From the NCBI RefSeq assembly GCF_017161445.1, contig NZ_CP071060.1:2542001-2606000 (forward strand): a DNA stretch of 64,000 nt, in the 5' to 3' direction. The notes beneath the pieces were generated by a model. The model was given only the letters and a program-made list of their open reading frames with translations. It was not told where the DNA came from and searched no databases. Position numbers and translations under genes: made by a program. Source of the stretch: Niveibacterium microcysteis (GTDB lineage: Bacteria > Pseudomonadota > Gammaproteobacteria > Burkholderiales > Rhodocyclaceae). Below are positions 1 to 9,676 of this stretch, in pieces (within the stretch, counting starts at the first letter, position 1; the number at the start of each line of letters is the position of its first letter).

Positions 1-2404
1 CCTGCTGGCGGAGTGCGCGCAGCGCATTGTCCTGCTGCTGGGCGATGCCCTCGGTCGCTTCAAGCCGTTCACGCAGTTGCTCTGCGCGCTCTTCCTGTAC
101 CGACTGCGCGGTGATTGCAGTTTCCAGGTGAGTCCGTTCCGCGGCGACCTGCAAGTCGAGCTCTTCGATGTCGCGCAGCAGCTGGCCTGCGCGTTCATCG
201 TAGCGTTGCCGAGCCTGCCCAAGCTGAACTGCGGCGAGCTGTTCGCGATGCGCGGTCTGTTGGGCGGCCTGATGCTCGCGACGCAGCGTGGTGAGCGATT
301 CCTGCGCACGATGGCTTGCCGCTTCAGCCTCCGCCAGCGCGGCATGAGCCGCAGCGGCCTCTGCCTCCAGCGCTTCGACGTGCGCTTCAAGCTCTTCGAG
401 TTCGCGCTGGCGTTCCAGCACACCGTGGCTGCCGGCATCAGCCCGCAGCCAAGAGCATGCCGCGCGGCTCAGCTCGCGCCCTGCCCGGTCGATCAGGCGC
501 ACGCCCAGGGGCAGTGTTCCGGCTTGCGCGAGCCATTCGCGACAATCCTCAACCGCCCGAACACCATGCAGCCATACGGCAAGCCCAGAGGCCCAATCTG
601 GCAACTCCAGCTGAACCAAGCTACGGAGCGGCACACCCGGCAACGACTGCGCCGGCTCCTCCACATTCGTCGATGCGGTAAGCGGCAAGGCGAGCGACAC
701 GCTGGCCGGCGGCTGCGAAGCAAGCGCGTCACCGGCGGTTGCTGCGTCAGCGATCTGCAAGGCGTTGAAGTGCTCGCGCAGCGCCGTTTCCAGCGCCAAC
801 TCCCAGCCTGCCTCTACGCGCAGCGATTGCCACAGCGGCCTGGCACTATCAAGGCCACGCGCTTTCAGCCAGTCGGCCAACGCCCCGGGCGCAGCGGCCT
901 TCTGCTGAATTCGCAACAACGCCTCGCGTCGTGCCCGCGCCTCGGTGAGCTGGCGATTGGTCTGGCGTTCGGCATCTTGTGCTGAGCGCACCGCCGCGAG
1001 CAGCGCAGGCAGGTTTGCGGTGCCGTCATCCAGCGCTTCCTGCAGTTGCTCCAGGCGACCGGCGGCGAGTTCAGCCGCTGCTTCCGCTCGCGCTAGGGCC
1101 TCTGCATCGGGCGCCTGCAGACCGTGGCGTTCGCCCTCGATACGCATGCGGCGTTGCGCGAGCGTATCGAGGGCGCGCAGCGCGCTCGCGCGGCGCGTCT
1201 CTTCAACCCGCAACTGCTGCTCGGTGCTGCCCAGCTCGTGCCGCAGGGAGCGTGTCGCCGCCTGAGCGCCGGCGAGCGCGTCCTCGGCCGAGGGGAGCCG
1301 CGCTGCAAGTTCCTCGTGGCGCGCCTGGGCTTGTTCGTGACGCAGCCCTGCCGCATCAAGAAGGCTCTCCCAGCGCTGGCGGTCGCCTTCCGCGGCGTCG
1401 CGTTGCGCGATCCAGCGCGCCTCGTCGGTGAGCAGCTGCCCGACCCGGCTGCCAAGCATTTGACGACGCTCGCGCATACGCGTCATTTCGCCTTCGAGTC
1501 GGGTCACTTCACCGTTCGCGGCGTAAAGGTCCGCCTGGGCGGCGTGTAGCGCGTCCGATGCCTTGTAATGGGCTTCGCGGGCCGTCTCGGCAAGCGCCTC
1601 GGCTTCGCGCAAACGGGCCGTCTCGGCCTCGATCCGTGCAGTGGTTTCCGCCACCGCCGCGGCGACTCGGGCTGCATCCTCGCGCGCTTCATTGCGGCGC
1701 AGCAACCACAACAGGATCTGTTGCTCGCGCAGGGCCTCGTTGAGGGACTTATATCGGCGAGCCACCTCGGCCTGGCCTGAGAGGCGCTCGATCTGCGCAC
1801 CGAGTTCGTTGCGGATGTCCTCGACGCGTGCGAGGTTGTCGCGCGCATCGGACAGGCGACCTTCGGTCTCCTTGCGCCGTTCCTTGTACTTGGTAACCCC
1901 CGCCGCTTCTTCAAGAAAGCCGCGGACATCCTCGGGGCGCGCTTCGATGATGCGCGAGATCATGCCCTGTTCGATGATCGCGTAAGCGCGCGGCCCAAGG
2001 CCGGTACCAAGGAACAGGTCGATCACGTCCTTACGACGGACGTGGATATTGTTGATCCAGTAGCTCGATTCGCCGCTGCGATCGAGTACGCGCTTGACCG
2101 ATATCTCGGCGTACTGCGACCACTGACCGGCCGCGCGCCCCTCGGCGTTGTCGAATACCAGTTCGACGCTCGCACGGCTGACCGGCTTGCGCGTGGTCGA
2201 CCCGTTGAAGATCACGTCCATCATCGATTCGCCGCGCAGCGCGCCGGCGCGGGATTCGCCGAGTACCCAGCGGACCGCATCGATGATGTTGGACTTGCCG
2301 CAGCCATTCGGGCCGACAACGCCGACCAGCTGACCGGGCGTGAGCACGGTCGTTGGATCGACGAAGGACTTGAACCCGGCGAGTTTGAGCTTGGAAAGGC
2401 GCAC
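1..2404 (-). CDS. smc: Chromosome segregation protein SMC (C-terminus off window)
   Basis: The reading frame is open from a GTG at 2404 to the left edge, giving the first 801 residues of a protein normally about 1170 long. The N-terminus starts MRLSKLKLAGFKSF and carries the Walker A motif GPNGCGKS at residues 31-38, as expected for the SMC ATPase head. Long, charged coiled-coil sequence follows from about residue 170. A hinge-like globular stretch lies at roughly 500-650, and coiled coil resumes to the edge. The second head half (signature motif and Walker B) is outside the window. SMC condenses and helps segregate the chromosome as a ring with ScpA and ScpB. The GTG start sits where homologues begin. 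The family is certain; the exact limits of the domains are estimates. Confidence 0.96.
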   Translation of the reverse strand, partial: MRLSKLKLAGFKSFVDPTTVLTPGQLVGVVGPNGCGKSNIIDAVRWVLGESRAGALRGESMMDVIFNGSTTRKPVSRASVELVFDNAEGRAAGQWSQYAEISVKRVLDRSGESSYWINNIHVRRKDVIDLFLGTGLGPRAYAIIEQGMISRIIEARPEDVRGFLEEAAGVTKYKERRKETEGRLSDARDNLARVEDIRNELGAQIERLSGQAEVARRYKSLNEALREQQILLWLLRRNEAREDAARVAAAVAETTARIEAETARLREAEALAETAREAHYKASDALHAAQADLYAANGEVTRLEGEMTRMRERRQMLGSRVGQLLTDEARWIAQRDAAEGDRQRWESLLDAAGLRHEQAQARHEELAARLPSAEDALAGAQAATRSLRHELGSTEQQLRVEETRRASALRALDTLAQRRMRIEGERHGLQAPDAEALARAEAAAELAAGRLEQLQEALDDGTANLPALLAAVRSAQDAERQTNRQLTEARARREALLRIQQKAAAPGALADWLKARGLDSARPLWQSLRVEAGWELALETALREHFNALQIADAATAGDALASQPPASVSLALPLTASTNVEEPAQSLPGVPLRSLVQLELPDWASGLAVWLHGVRAVEDCREWLAQAGTLPLGVRLIDRAGRELSRAACSWLRADAGSHGVLERQRELEELEAHVEALEAEAAAAHAALAEAEAASHRAQESLTTLRREHQAAQQTAHREQLAAVQLGQARQRYDERAGQLLRDIEELDLQVAAERTHLETAITAQSVQEERAEQLRERLEATEGIAQQQDNALRALRQQ

Positions 2405-2570
2405 GTGAGCAGAACCGGAACTGGCGTGGGCGCGGCAATCGGCGGCGCGGCGGGCAAAACGGGTGGCTATAATATCACCCCCGCAACGCTGCCCGGCATG
2501 CCATGTGGCAAGCCGCAACGCGCAGCGCCAAGCCCGTCACACCGACCGCAAGCCTCGCCTGGAGCCTGAT

Positions 2571-3776
2571 TTGAATCCGCGCCTCGACCTGCTGCAGCCC
2601 TATCCGTTCGAACGCCTTCGCCAGCTGTTTGCCGGCGTCGAGCCTCCGGCCGGGCTGCGCCCGGTGCGGCTCTCGATCGGCGAGCCACAGCACGCCACCC
2701 CGGCCTTCATTCAAGAAGCGCTGGTAATGAACCTGCGCGGGCTCTCGGCGTATCCAACCACTGCCGGTGGCGACGCCCTGCGCGAGACAATTGCCGCGTG
2801 GCTGACACAGCGTTATGCGCTGACACCAATTGACCCCGCCCATGAGGTACTGCCCGTGTGTGGCTCGCGCGAGGCCTTGTTCGCGTTTGCTCAGGCGGTC
2901 GTCGATGCCAGTGCCGCGAAACCGCTGGTGGTCTGCCCGAACCCGTTCTATCAGATCTACGAAGGCGCGGCGCTGCTCTCCGGCGCCGAGCCCGTTTTCC
3001 TGAATCAGTTGCCCGAGAACGACTTCGGCCTCGATCTGGATTCGCTCAGCGCGGCCGAATGGTCCCGCGTTCAGCTGATGTTCGTCTGCTCGCCCGGCAA
3101 CCCGACCGGCAAGGTGCTGCAGCTCGAAGACTGGAAACGTCTGTTCGAGTACGCAGACCGCTATGGCTTTGTGATTGCGGCCGACGAGTGCTACTCGGAA
3201 ATCTACTTCGATGAAGGCAAGCCGCCGCTGGGTGCGCTGGAGGCGGCCAAGGCGCTCGGCCGCACTGGCTACGAGCGCCTGGTCGTGTTTTCAAGCCTTT
3301 CAAAGCGCTCGAACGTGCCCGGATTGCGTTCGGGCTTCGTCGCAGGCGATCGCGCAGTGCTCAAGCAGTTCCTGCTTTATCGCACCTACCACGGCTGTGC
3401 GATGAGTCTTCCAGTGCAGGCGGCAAGCGTGGCTGCGTGGCGAGACGAAACCCATGTGCGCGACAATCGAACGCTTTATCGCGAAAAGTTCGCGGCACTC
3501 AAGCCGGTTCTGGACCCAGCGCTGCCAGTGCAATTGCCCGACGCCGGGTTCTACTTCTGGGCCCGCACGCCAATCGACGACCGCGAGTTCGCACGGGAGT
3601 TGTTTGCCGCAACGCATGTGACCGTGCTGCCCGGTCAGTTCCTCTCGCGTGAGAGCCGCGGCGTGAACCCGGGTGCAGGCTTTGTCCGGATTGCACTGGT
3701 GGCGTCGCACGAAGAGTGCATCGAGGCCGCGCAGCGTATTGCATCGTTTGTCGCGCGACGCTTCGGCGCCGCCTGA
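2571..3776 (+). CDS. dapC: Succinyldiaminopimelate transaminase DapC
   Basis: Class I PLP-dependent aminotransferase of 401 residues. It converts N-succinyl-2-amino-6-ketopimelate to N-succinyl-LL-diaminopimelate, using glutamate, in lysine and peptidoglycan synthesis. The N-terminus reads [15 protein letters not shown], typical of DapC. The SPGNPTGKV motif, the DECYSEIYF segment and the PLP-lysine region [16 protein letters not shown] are all present. The frame extends upstream to a GTG at 2463. I prefer the TTG at 2571 because GGAG lies 7 bases before it and homologues begin there. It is followed by dapD and, two genes on, dapE, which supports the DapC call over other aminotransferases. The pathway assignment is strong from context. 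Confidence 0.93.
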   Translation: MNPRLDLLQPYPFERLRQLFAGVEPPAGLRPVRLSIGEPQHATPAFIQEALVMNLRGLSAYPTTAGGDALRETIAAWLTQRYALTPIDPAHEVLPVCGSREALFAFAQAVVDASAAKPLVVCPNPFYQIYEGAALLSGAEPVFLNQLPENDFGLDLDSLSAAEWSRVQLMFVCSPGNPTGKVLQLEDWKRLFEYADRYGFVIAADECYSEIYFDEGKPPLGALEAAKALGRTGYERLVVFSSLSKRSNVPGLRSGFVAGDRAVLKQFLLYRTYHGCAMSLPVQAASVAAWRDETHVRDNRTLYREKFAALKPVLDPALPVQLPDAGFYFWARTPIDDREFARELFAATHVTVLPGQFLSRESRGVNPGAGFVRIALVASHEECIEAAQRIASFVARRFGAA

Positions 3777-3814
3777 TCTACCGTTTTCAACCACCAATTA
3801 TCGAGGTCCCCCTG

Positions 3815-4633
3815 ATGAGCAACCTGCAAACCATCATCGAAAACGCCTGGGAACAGCGCGCCGAAATCAATCCGAGCAACGTGGCCGCAGAACTGCGCGA
3901 CGCGATCGAGCACACGATTGCCGATCTGGACGCCGGCCGCGTGCGCGTGGCGGAGAAGATTGACGGCGCATGGGTGACGCATCAGTGGGTGAAGAAGGCC
4001 GTATTGCTGTCTTTCCGCGCCAACGACAACGTGCTGACCGACGACGGCGTGAACAAGTACTTCGACAAGGTGCCGACCAAGTTCGCGAACTGGACCGAAG
4101 CAGACTTCCGCGCTGCCGGTTTCCGCGCGACGCCCGGTTCGGTTGCCCGCCGCGGCAGCTTTGTGGCCCGCAATGCGGTGCTGCTGCCCTCGTACCTGAA
4201 CATTGGCGCCTACGTTGATGAAGGCACGATGGTCGACACCTGGGTGACCGTCGGCTCCTGCGCACAGATCGGCAAGAACGTGCACCTCTCGGGCGGCGTG
4301 GGCATTGGCGGCGTGCTGGAGCCGATGCAGGCCAACCCGACGATCATCGAAGACAACTGCTTCATCGGCGCACGCTCCGAGATCGTGGAAGGCGTGATCG
4401 TTGAAGAGAATTCGGTGATCTCGATGGGCGTGTACATCGGCCAGAGCACCAAGATCTACGATCGCGAGACCGGCACCGTCAGCTATGGCCGCATCCCGGC
4501 CGGCTCGGTAGTGGTTTCCGGCAACCTGCCCTCCTCCGATGGCAAGTACAGTCTGTACTGCGCAGTCATCGTGAAGAAGGTGGATGCAAAGACCCGCGCG
4601 AAGACCAGCATCAACGATCTGCTGCGCGCCTAA
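3815..4633 (+). CDS. dapD: Tetrahydrodipicolinate N-succinyltransferase DapD
   Basis: A 272-residue cytosolic enzyme that transfers succinyl from succinyl-CoA to 2,3,4,5-tetrahydrodipicolinate, the committed step of the succinylase branch of lysine/DAP synthesis. An N-terminal helical domain ([20 protein letters not shown]) is followed from about residue 100 by left-handed beta-helix hexapeptide repeats with conserved segments such as [12 protein letters not shown] and [12 protein letters not shown]. The ATG at 3815 has GAGG about 9 bases upstream; the longer open frame reaching back into dapC is not used. It lies 38 bases after dapC and probably shares its transcript. Length and sequence are normal for the family. 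Confidence 0.97.
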   Translation: MSNLQTIIENAWEQRAEINPSNVAAELRDAIEHTIADLDAGRVRVAEKIDGAWVTHQWVKKAVLLSFRANDNVLTDDGVNKYFDKVPTKFANWTEADFRAAGFRATPGSVARRGSFVARNAVLLPSYLNIGAYVDEGTMVDTWVTVGSCAQIGKNVHLSGGVGIGGVLEPMQANPTIIEDNCFIGARSEIVEGVIVEENSVISMGVYIGQSTKIYDRETGTVSYGRIPAGSVVVSGNLPSSDGKYSLYCAVIVKKVDAKTRAKTSINDLLRA

Positions 4634-4666
4634 AACCGAATCCAGCCAAACAGAGAGCGGCGGACC

Positions 4667-5848
4667 ATGATCCTCGACAAGCTGTTCCAGCTAATGGGCG
4701 ACAAACATGCGTCGGACATTTTTGTCTCGGCGGGCGCGCCCATCCACATCAAGATCCAGGGCACCGTGATGCCGGTGAACCAGCAGGTAATGGAGCCTGC
4801 AGTCATCCAGCGCATGGCCTACGAAATGATGACGCCGGAACAGATCCAGTCCTTCGAGAAGACGAAGGAGCTGAACCTGTCGTTCGGCCGCCGCGATCTG
4901 GGCAATTTCCGCGTCAACATGTTCTGGCAGCGCGGCTCAATCGCCATCGTCGTACGGTTCATTCAGGGTGAGATTCCGCAGCTCCACTCGCTCGGCCTGC
5001 CCGATTCGCTGGCCGATCTGATCCTCGAGAAGCGCGGCCTGATCCTGGTCGTCGGCTCCACCGGTTCGGGCAAGTCGACGACCATGGCATCGATGCTGGA
5101 TCACCGGAACAACACGAAACCGGGCCACATCCTCACACTGGAAGACCCGATCGAGTATCTGTTCCGGCACAAGCGCTCGGTGGTCAACCAGCGCGAAGTC
5201 GGCCTCGACACGCACGACTGGCATATCGCGCTGAAGAACGCGATGCGTCAGGCGCCGGATTGCATCCTGATCGGTGAAATCCGCGACCGCGAGACAATGC
5301 AGGCAGCAATTGCCTATGCGCAGACCGGTCACCTGTGTCTTGCCACGCTGCATGCAAACAACGCCTACCACGCGCTGAACCGGATCGCGAACTTCTTCCC
5401 GCTCGAGAATCGCACCCTGCTCTACCTCGACCTTTCGGTCGCGCTGCGGGCAATCATCTCGCAGCGCCTGGTGAAGCGGCCGGACGGTCGCCGCATTCCT
5501 GCGGTGGAGCTCCTTTCGAATACCCGCCACATCGCAGACCTGATCGAGAAGGGCAATTTCCCCGAGATCAAGGAAGCGATGGAGCAATCGCTGGCACCCA
5601 GCTCGCAAACCTTCGAGCAAGACCTCTTCCGACTCTACAAGGAAGGCACCATCTCGCTCGACGAAGCGCTCGGCAACGCCGACTCGCCGACGAACCTTGC
5701 CTGGCTGATCAACAACCAGCAACTCGGCGGCACCGAGCTTGAGAACCAGTCGACGCAACCGCCGATCATCGATTTCGAGCAAAGCGAAACCGACGGTGCG
5801 TCGTTCAAGTCCTTCACGCTGCACATGGACGAGTCGTCCCCTTCCTGA
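4667..5848 (+). CDS. pilU: Type IV pilus retraction ATPase PilU
   Basis: A 393-residue hexameric secretion ATPase of the PilT/PilU family, acting at the inner-membrane base of type IV pili to assist retraction. Walker A is GSTGSGKST near residue 132, the Asp box follows (LTLEDPIEYLF), Walker B is CILIGEIRDRE and the His box is TGHLCLATLHANNA. The start MILDKLFQLMGDKHASDIF and the long C-terminal tail past residue 350 fit PilU better than PilT, which is shorter. It lies 33 bases after dapD and 24 before dapE in the same direction, so a pilus gene is embedded in a lysine-synthesis cluster. No other pil gene is in the window. The PilU-versus-PilT choice is an inference from length and motifs. 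Confidence 0.9.
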   Translation: MILDKLFQLMGDKHASDIFVSAGAPIHIKIQGTVMPVNQQVMEPAVIQRMAYEMMTPEQIQSFEKTKELNLSFGRRDLGNFRVNMFWQRGSIAIVVRFIQGEIPQLHSLGLPDSLADLILEKRGLILVVGSTGSGKSTTMASMLDHRNNTKPGHILTLEDPIEYLFRHKRSVVNQREVGLDTHDWHIALKNAMRQAPDCILIGEIRDRETMQAAIAYAQTGHLCLATLHANNAYHALNRIANFFPLENRTLLYLDLSVALRAIISQRLVKRPDGRRIPAVELLSNTRHIADLIEKGNFPEIKEAMEQSLAPSSQTFEQDLFRLYKEGTISLDEALGNADSPTNLAWLINNQQLGGTELENQSTQPPIIDFEQSETDGASFKSFTLHMDESSPS

Positions 5849-7006
<1,158 letters not shown>

Positions 7007-7015
7007 AAGATCGAC

Positions 7016-7969
7016 ATGACCCATCACCCGGAACGCTGTGACGACGATCAGTGCGACCACGAACATCACACACACGATCACGACCCGCGCGACGAACTGG
7101 TCACCGTGCGCGATCTGCTGCGCTACGCGGTATCGCAGTTCAACCGCGCAAAACTCGTGTTCGGCCATGGCACCGAGGATGCGTTCGACGAGGCGGTGTA
7201 TCTGATCCTGCATACGCTGCATCTGCCACTTGATCGGCTCGATCCTTTCCTTGATGCGTGCATTCCGTCGGATGAGCGCGCGGAAGTGCTCGCCGTCATT
7301 GACGAGCGCGTGCAAAGCCGCAAACCAGCCGCTTACATCACCGGTGAAGCGTGGCTCGGCCCTTACCGCTTCAGTGTCGACGAACGGGTGATCGTGCCGC
7401 GCTCGTACTTCGGCGAGTTGCTGCAGGATGGGTTTGCGCCCTGGATTCAGGATCCGGAAGAGGTGGAAGCCGCGCTCGACCTGTGCACCGGCAGCGGCTG
7501 CCTTGCAATCGTCATGGCGCATGTATTCCCCAACGCCAAAATCGATGCGGTCGACCTCTCCGATGGCGCGCTGGCAGTCGCCCACACCAATGTTGCCGAC
7601 TACGGCCTCGAGGATCGTGTGGAGCTGATCCGCTCCGACGTATTCGAAGCACTTGGCGACCGGAGCTATGACCTGATCATCAGCAACCCGCCCTATGTCA
7701 CGCAGGAAGCCATGGACGCGCTGCCGCCCGAGTACCGTCACGAGCCCGAAATGGCGCTGGGCGCAGGCGAAGATGGGCTCGATGTCGTGCGGACGATTCT
7801 TGCGCAGGCGCATGCCCATCTGAACCCGGGCGGCGTGCTTGCGGTTGAGGTTGGTCACAATCGACATCTCGTCGAAGCCGCCTGGCCCGACTTGCCGCTG
7901 ACCTGGCTGAATACGGCCGGTGCCGATGAAGGGGTCTTTCTGATCCATCGAGAAGACCTTCCACACTGA
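7016..7969 (+). CDS. prmB: Ribosomal protein L3 glutamine methyltransferase PrmB
   Basis: A 317-residue SAM-dependent N5-glutamine methyltransferase of the HemK/PrmB family, which modifies a glutamine of ribosomal protein L3. The SAM-binding motif is DLCTGSGCLAIVMA and the catalytic NPPYV motif is present, with the family helix VRDLLRYAVSQFNRAKLVFGHG (shown in two parts, residues 29-50). Residues 1-27 form an extra His/Asp/Cys-rich tail (7 His, 2 Cys) that the enzyme does not normally need. An alternative start further in would remove it, but the ATG at 7016 is only 9 bases after dapE, in a normal operon position. Identity is well supported; the role of the tail is unknown. Confidence 0.92.
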   Translation: MTHHPERCDDDQCDHEHHTHDHDPRDELVTVRDLLRYAVSQFNRAKLVFGHGTEDAFDEAVYLILHTLHLPLDRLDPFLDACIPSDERAEVLAVIDERVQSRKPAAYITGEAWLGPYRFSVDERVIVPRSYFGELLQDGFAPWIQDPEEVEAALDLCTGSGCLAIVMAHVFPNAKIDAVDLSDGALAVAHTNVADYGLEDRVELIRSDVFEALGDRSYDLIISNPPYVTQEAMDALPPEYRHEPEMALGAGEDGLDVVRTILAQAHAHLNPGGVLAVEVGHNRHLVEAAWPDLPLTWLNTAGADEGVFLIHREDLPH

Positions 7970-8114
7970 TCCAGACATGGCGATGAAACCCGCCATGTCG
8001 ACGGTGATTGCCTAGTCCGTTAGACTGACGGACAGGTGCGCGATGCAGAGTGGCCTTCAGAACAAGCGCGCCATGCCGTAGGCAAGTTTGACGCCCCCAT
8101 CGCGACCCGGACAC

Positions 8115-8567
8115 ATGATGACCACCGATCGCCCTATCCTGCTCGTCGAGGACAACCCTGACGACGAGGCCCTGACGCTGCGAGCCTTCACGAAGAACCG
8201 CATTGCAAACCCGGTAGTTGTCGCCCGGGACGGTGTTGAGGCGCTTGACTATCTCTTTGGCACGGGTCGCCACCTGAATCGCGACTTGAGCCAGATGCCT
8301 GCAGTGGTCCTGCTCGACCTCAAACTGCCTCGCATCGATGGTCTGGAGGTGCTGCGCCGCATACGCGCAGACGTGCGGACCGCCCTGCTCCCGGTGGTGG
8401 TGCTGACCACATCGCGAGAGCAGCAGGATATCCATGACGCGTATTCACTCGGCGCCAACAGCTACATCCGAAAGCCCGTGGACTTCGAACGCTTCATCCA
8501 GACCGTAGGCCAGCTTGGCATGTACTGGCTATCGCTGAACGAACCGGCCGAGGCGCCACTCGTTTAG
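8115..8567 (+). CDS. Single-domain response regulator (CheY/Rcp1-like)
   Basis: A stand-alone receiver domain of about 150 residues without an output domain. It opens LLVEDNPDDEALTLRAF (acidic pair), carries the phospho-acceptor Asp in VVLLDLKLPRIDG, then the TTS switch residues and the KPVDFERF lysine. The DNPDDEALTLRAF start and the YLFG segment resemble Rcp1-type regulators that partner phytochrome-like or hybrid histidine kinases. No kinase is encoded nearby, so the partner is unknown. Two adjacent ATGs (8115, 8118) could start it; the frame runs back to a TTG at 8088 with no clear ribosome site. It ends at a bidirectional terminator. Confidence 0.88.
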   Translation: MMTTDRPILLVEDNPDDEALTLRAFTKNRIANPVVVARDGVEALDYLFGTGRHLNRDLSQMPAVVLLDLKLPRIDGLEVLRRIRADVRTALLPVVVLTTSREQQDIHDAYSLGANSYIRKPVDFERFIQTVGQLGMYWLSLNEPAEAPLV

Positions 8568-8587
8568 CCAAAGCAGAACGGCAAAGA

Positions 8588-8614
8588 AAAAAGGCGACCG
8601 TCGGTCGCCTTTTT
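8588..8614. terminator. Bidirectional rho-independent terminator
   Basis: A perfect 12-bp inverted repeat with a 3-base loop: AAAAAGGCGACC (8588-8599), GTC, GGTCGCCTTTTT (8603-8614). The A and T tracts make it work in both directions. It sits exactly between the convergent response regulator (ends 8567) and glutathione peroxidase gene (ends 8631). Confidence 0.93.
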
Positions 8615-8630
8615 CATGCGCACGCCATGC

Positions 8631-9116
8631 TCAAGCGAGCAGCGTTTCAATTTGTGCTGCCAGTTCCTCAGGCTTCGTCGTTGGGGCGAAGCGCTCAACC
8701 ACATTGCCGTCACGGTCGACCAGGAACTTGGTGAAATTCCATTTGATCGCAGTCGTACCAAGCAGACCCGGCGCTTCTTTCGTAAGGTACTTGAACAGCG
8801 GATGCGCGCCCTCACCGTTGACTTCGACCTTCTCGGACAACGGGAACGTCACGCCGTAGTTCTTCTCGCAGAACGCGCCGATTTCGGCTTCGGAACCAGG
8901 TTCCTGCGCACCAAACTGATTGCAGGGGAAACCAAGCACCACAAGACCGCGCGCGCCGTATTGACGTTGCAGGGCCTCAAGCCCTGCGTACTGCGGCGTG
9001 AAACCACAGTTGCTCGCGGTGTTAACAATCAACAGCACCTTGCCGGCGTAGTCGGCCAGATTGAGTGGCTTGCCGTCCAGCGTGCGAGTGCTGAACTCAT
9101 GGATTGCTGCAGTCAT
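8631..9116 (-). CDS. Glutathione peroxidase family protein
   Basis: A 161-residue thiol peroxidase of the GPx/BtuE family, which reduces hydrogen peroxide and organic hydroperoxides in the cytoplasm. The peroxidatic Cys is in NTASNCGFTPQY, the Gln in GFPCNQFGAQEPG (whose Cys is probably the resolving residue) and the Trp-Asn pair in IKWNFTKFLV. The enzyme uses Cys, not selenocysteine. Many bacterial members are in practice thioredoxin-dependent, so glutathione use should not be assumed. It follows the isc operon on the same strand, 23 bases after iscX, and could be co-transcribed with it. Confidence 0.93.
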   Translation of the reverse strand: MTAAIHEFSTRTLDGKPLNLADYAGKVLLIVNTASNCGFTPQYAGLEALQRQYGARGLVVLGFPCNQFGAQEPGSEAEIGAFCEKNYGVTFPLSEKVEVNGEGAHPLFKYLTKEAPGLLGTTAIKWNFTKFLVDRDGNVVERFAPTTKPEELAAQIETLLA

Positions 9117-9139
9117 CGCCTCACCCCCCGTCGTAGTGC

Positions 9140-9334
9140 TCAGTCTGCCTCGTCGATCCAGGTCGCCTGAATCGCCTCAAGAATCTTTTCGCCGCAATGC
9201 TTCGGGTCATCGTCGAAGCCCGGCAAGGCGATCACCCAATTCATCAGATCAACAAAGTTCACACGCAGCGGATCAACGTCGGGATGGCGCTCGCTGAGCT
9301 CAATCGCAATCTCGCGCACATCGGTCCATTTCAT
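9140..9334 (-). CDS. iscX: Fe-S assembly protein IscX
   Basis: A 64-residue acidic protein of the IscX/YfhJ family, which binds IscS and iron and modulates cluster assembly. It starts MKWTDVREIAIELSERHPDV and contains the conserved DPLRVNFVDL and LPGFDDDPKHCGEKILEAIQ segments. The start at 9334 overlaps the end of fdx by 4 bases and has a GGAGGG ribosome site inside fdx. It is the last isc gene of the operon. Length is standard. Confidence 0.95.
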   Translation of the reverse strand: MKWTDVREIAIELSERHPDVDPLRVNFVDLMNWVIALPGFDDDPKHCGEKILEAIQATWIDEAD

Positions 9335-9672
9335 CGCTTGCCCTCCCTGGCCATGTTGATCGTATAACGCGGAATTTCGACCACCAGCGGCGTCGTACCA
9401 ACCTTGGCCTGACACGATAGCCGGGAAGTCGGCTCCAAGCCCCAGGCCTTGTCGAGCAGGTCTTCCTCAAGCTCCTCGGCGGCTTCAAGGCTGTTGAAGC
9501 CCTCGCGGATCACGACATGGCAGGTCGTGCACGCGCAGGATTTTTCGCAGGCGTGCTCAATCTCAATGCCAGCACCGAGCAGAGCGTCACAAATCGACTC
9601 GCCCTGCGGCGCCTCGATCACCGTGCCTTCGGGGCACAACTCCACATGCGGCAATACAATCACTTGGGTCAT
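9331..9672 (-). CDS. fdx: ISC-type [2Fe-2S] ferredoxin Fdx
   Basis: A 113-residue adrenodoxin-type ferredoxin that supplies electrons for Fe-S cluster assembly on IscU. Ligand cysteines lie in the pattern CEKSCACTTC plus the later LSCQAKVG. The family start MTQVIVLPHVELCPEG and the C-terminal IPRYTINMARE are intact. It lies 4 bases after hscA and overlaps iscX, which fits the standard hscB-hscA-fdx-iscX order. Confidence 0.96.
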   Translation of the reverse strand: MTQVIVLPHVELCPEGTVIEAPQGESICDALLGAGIEIEHACEKSCACTTCHVVIREGFNSLEAAEELEEDLLDKAWGLEPTSRLSCQAKVGTTPLVVEIPRYTINMAREGKR

Positions 9673-9676
9673 ACGT

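Noticed and set aside
77-985. 302-codon plus-strand frame at the left edge
   Set aside because: Antisense to SMC, whose coiled-coil protein is clearly coding.
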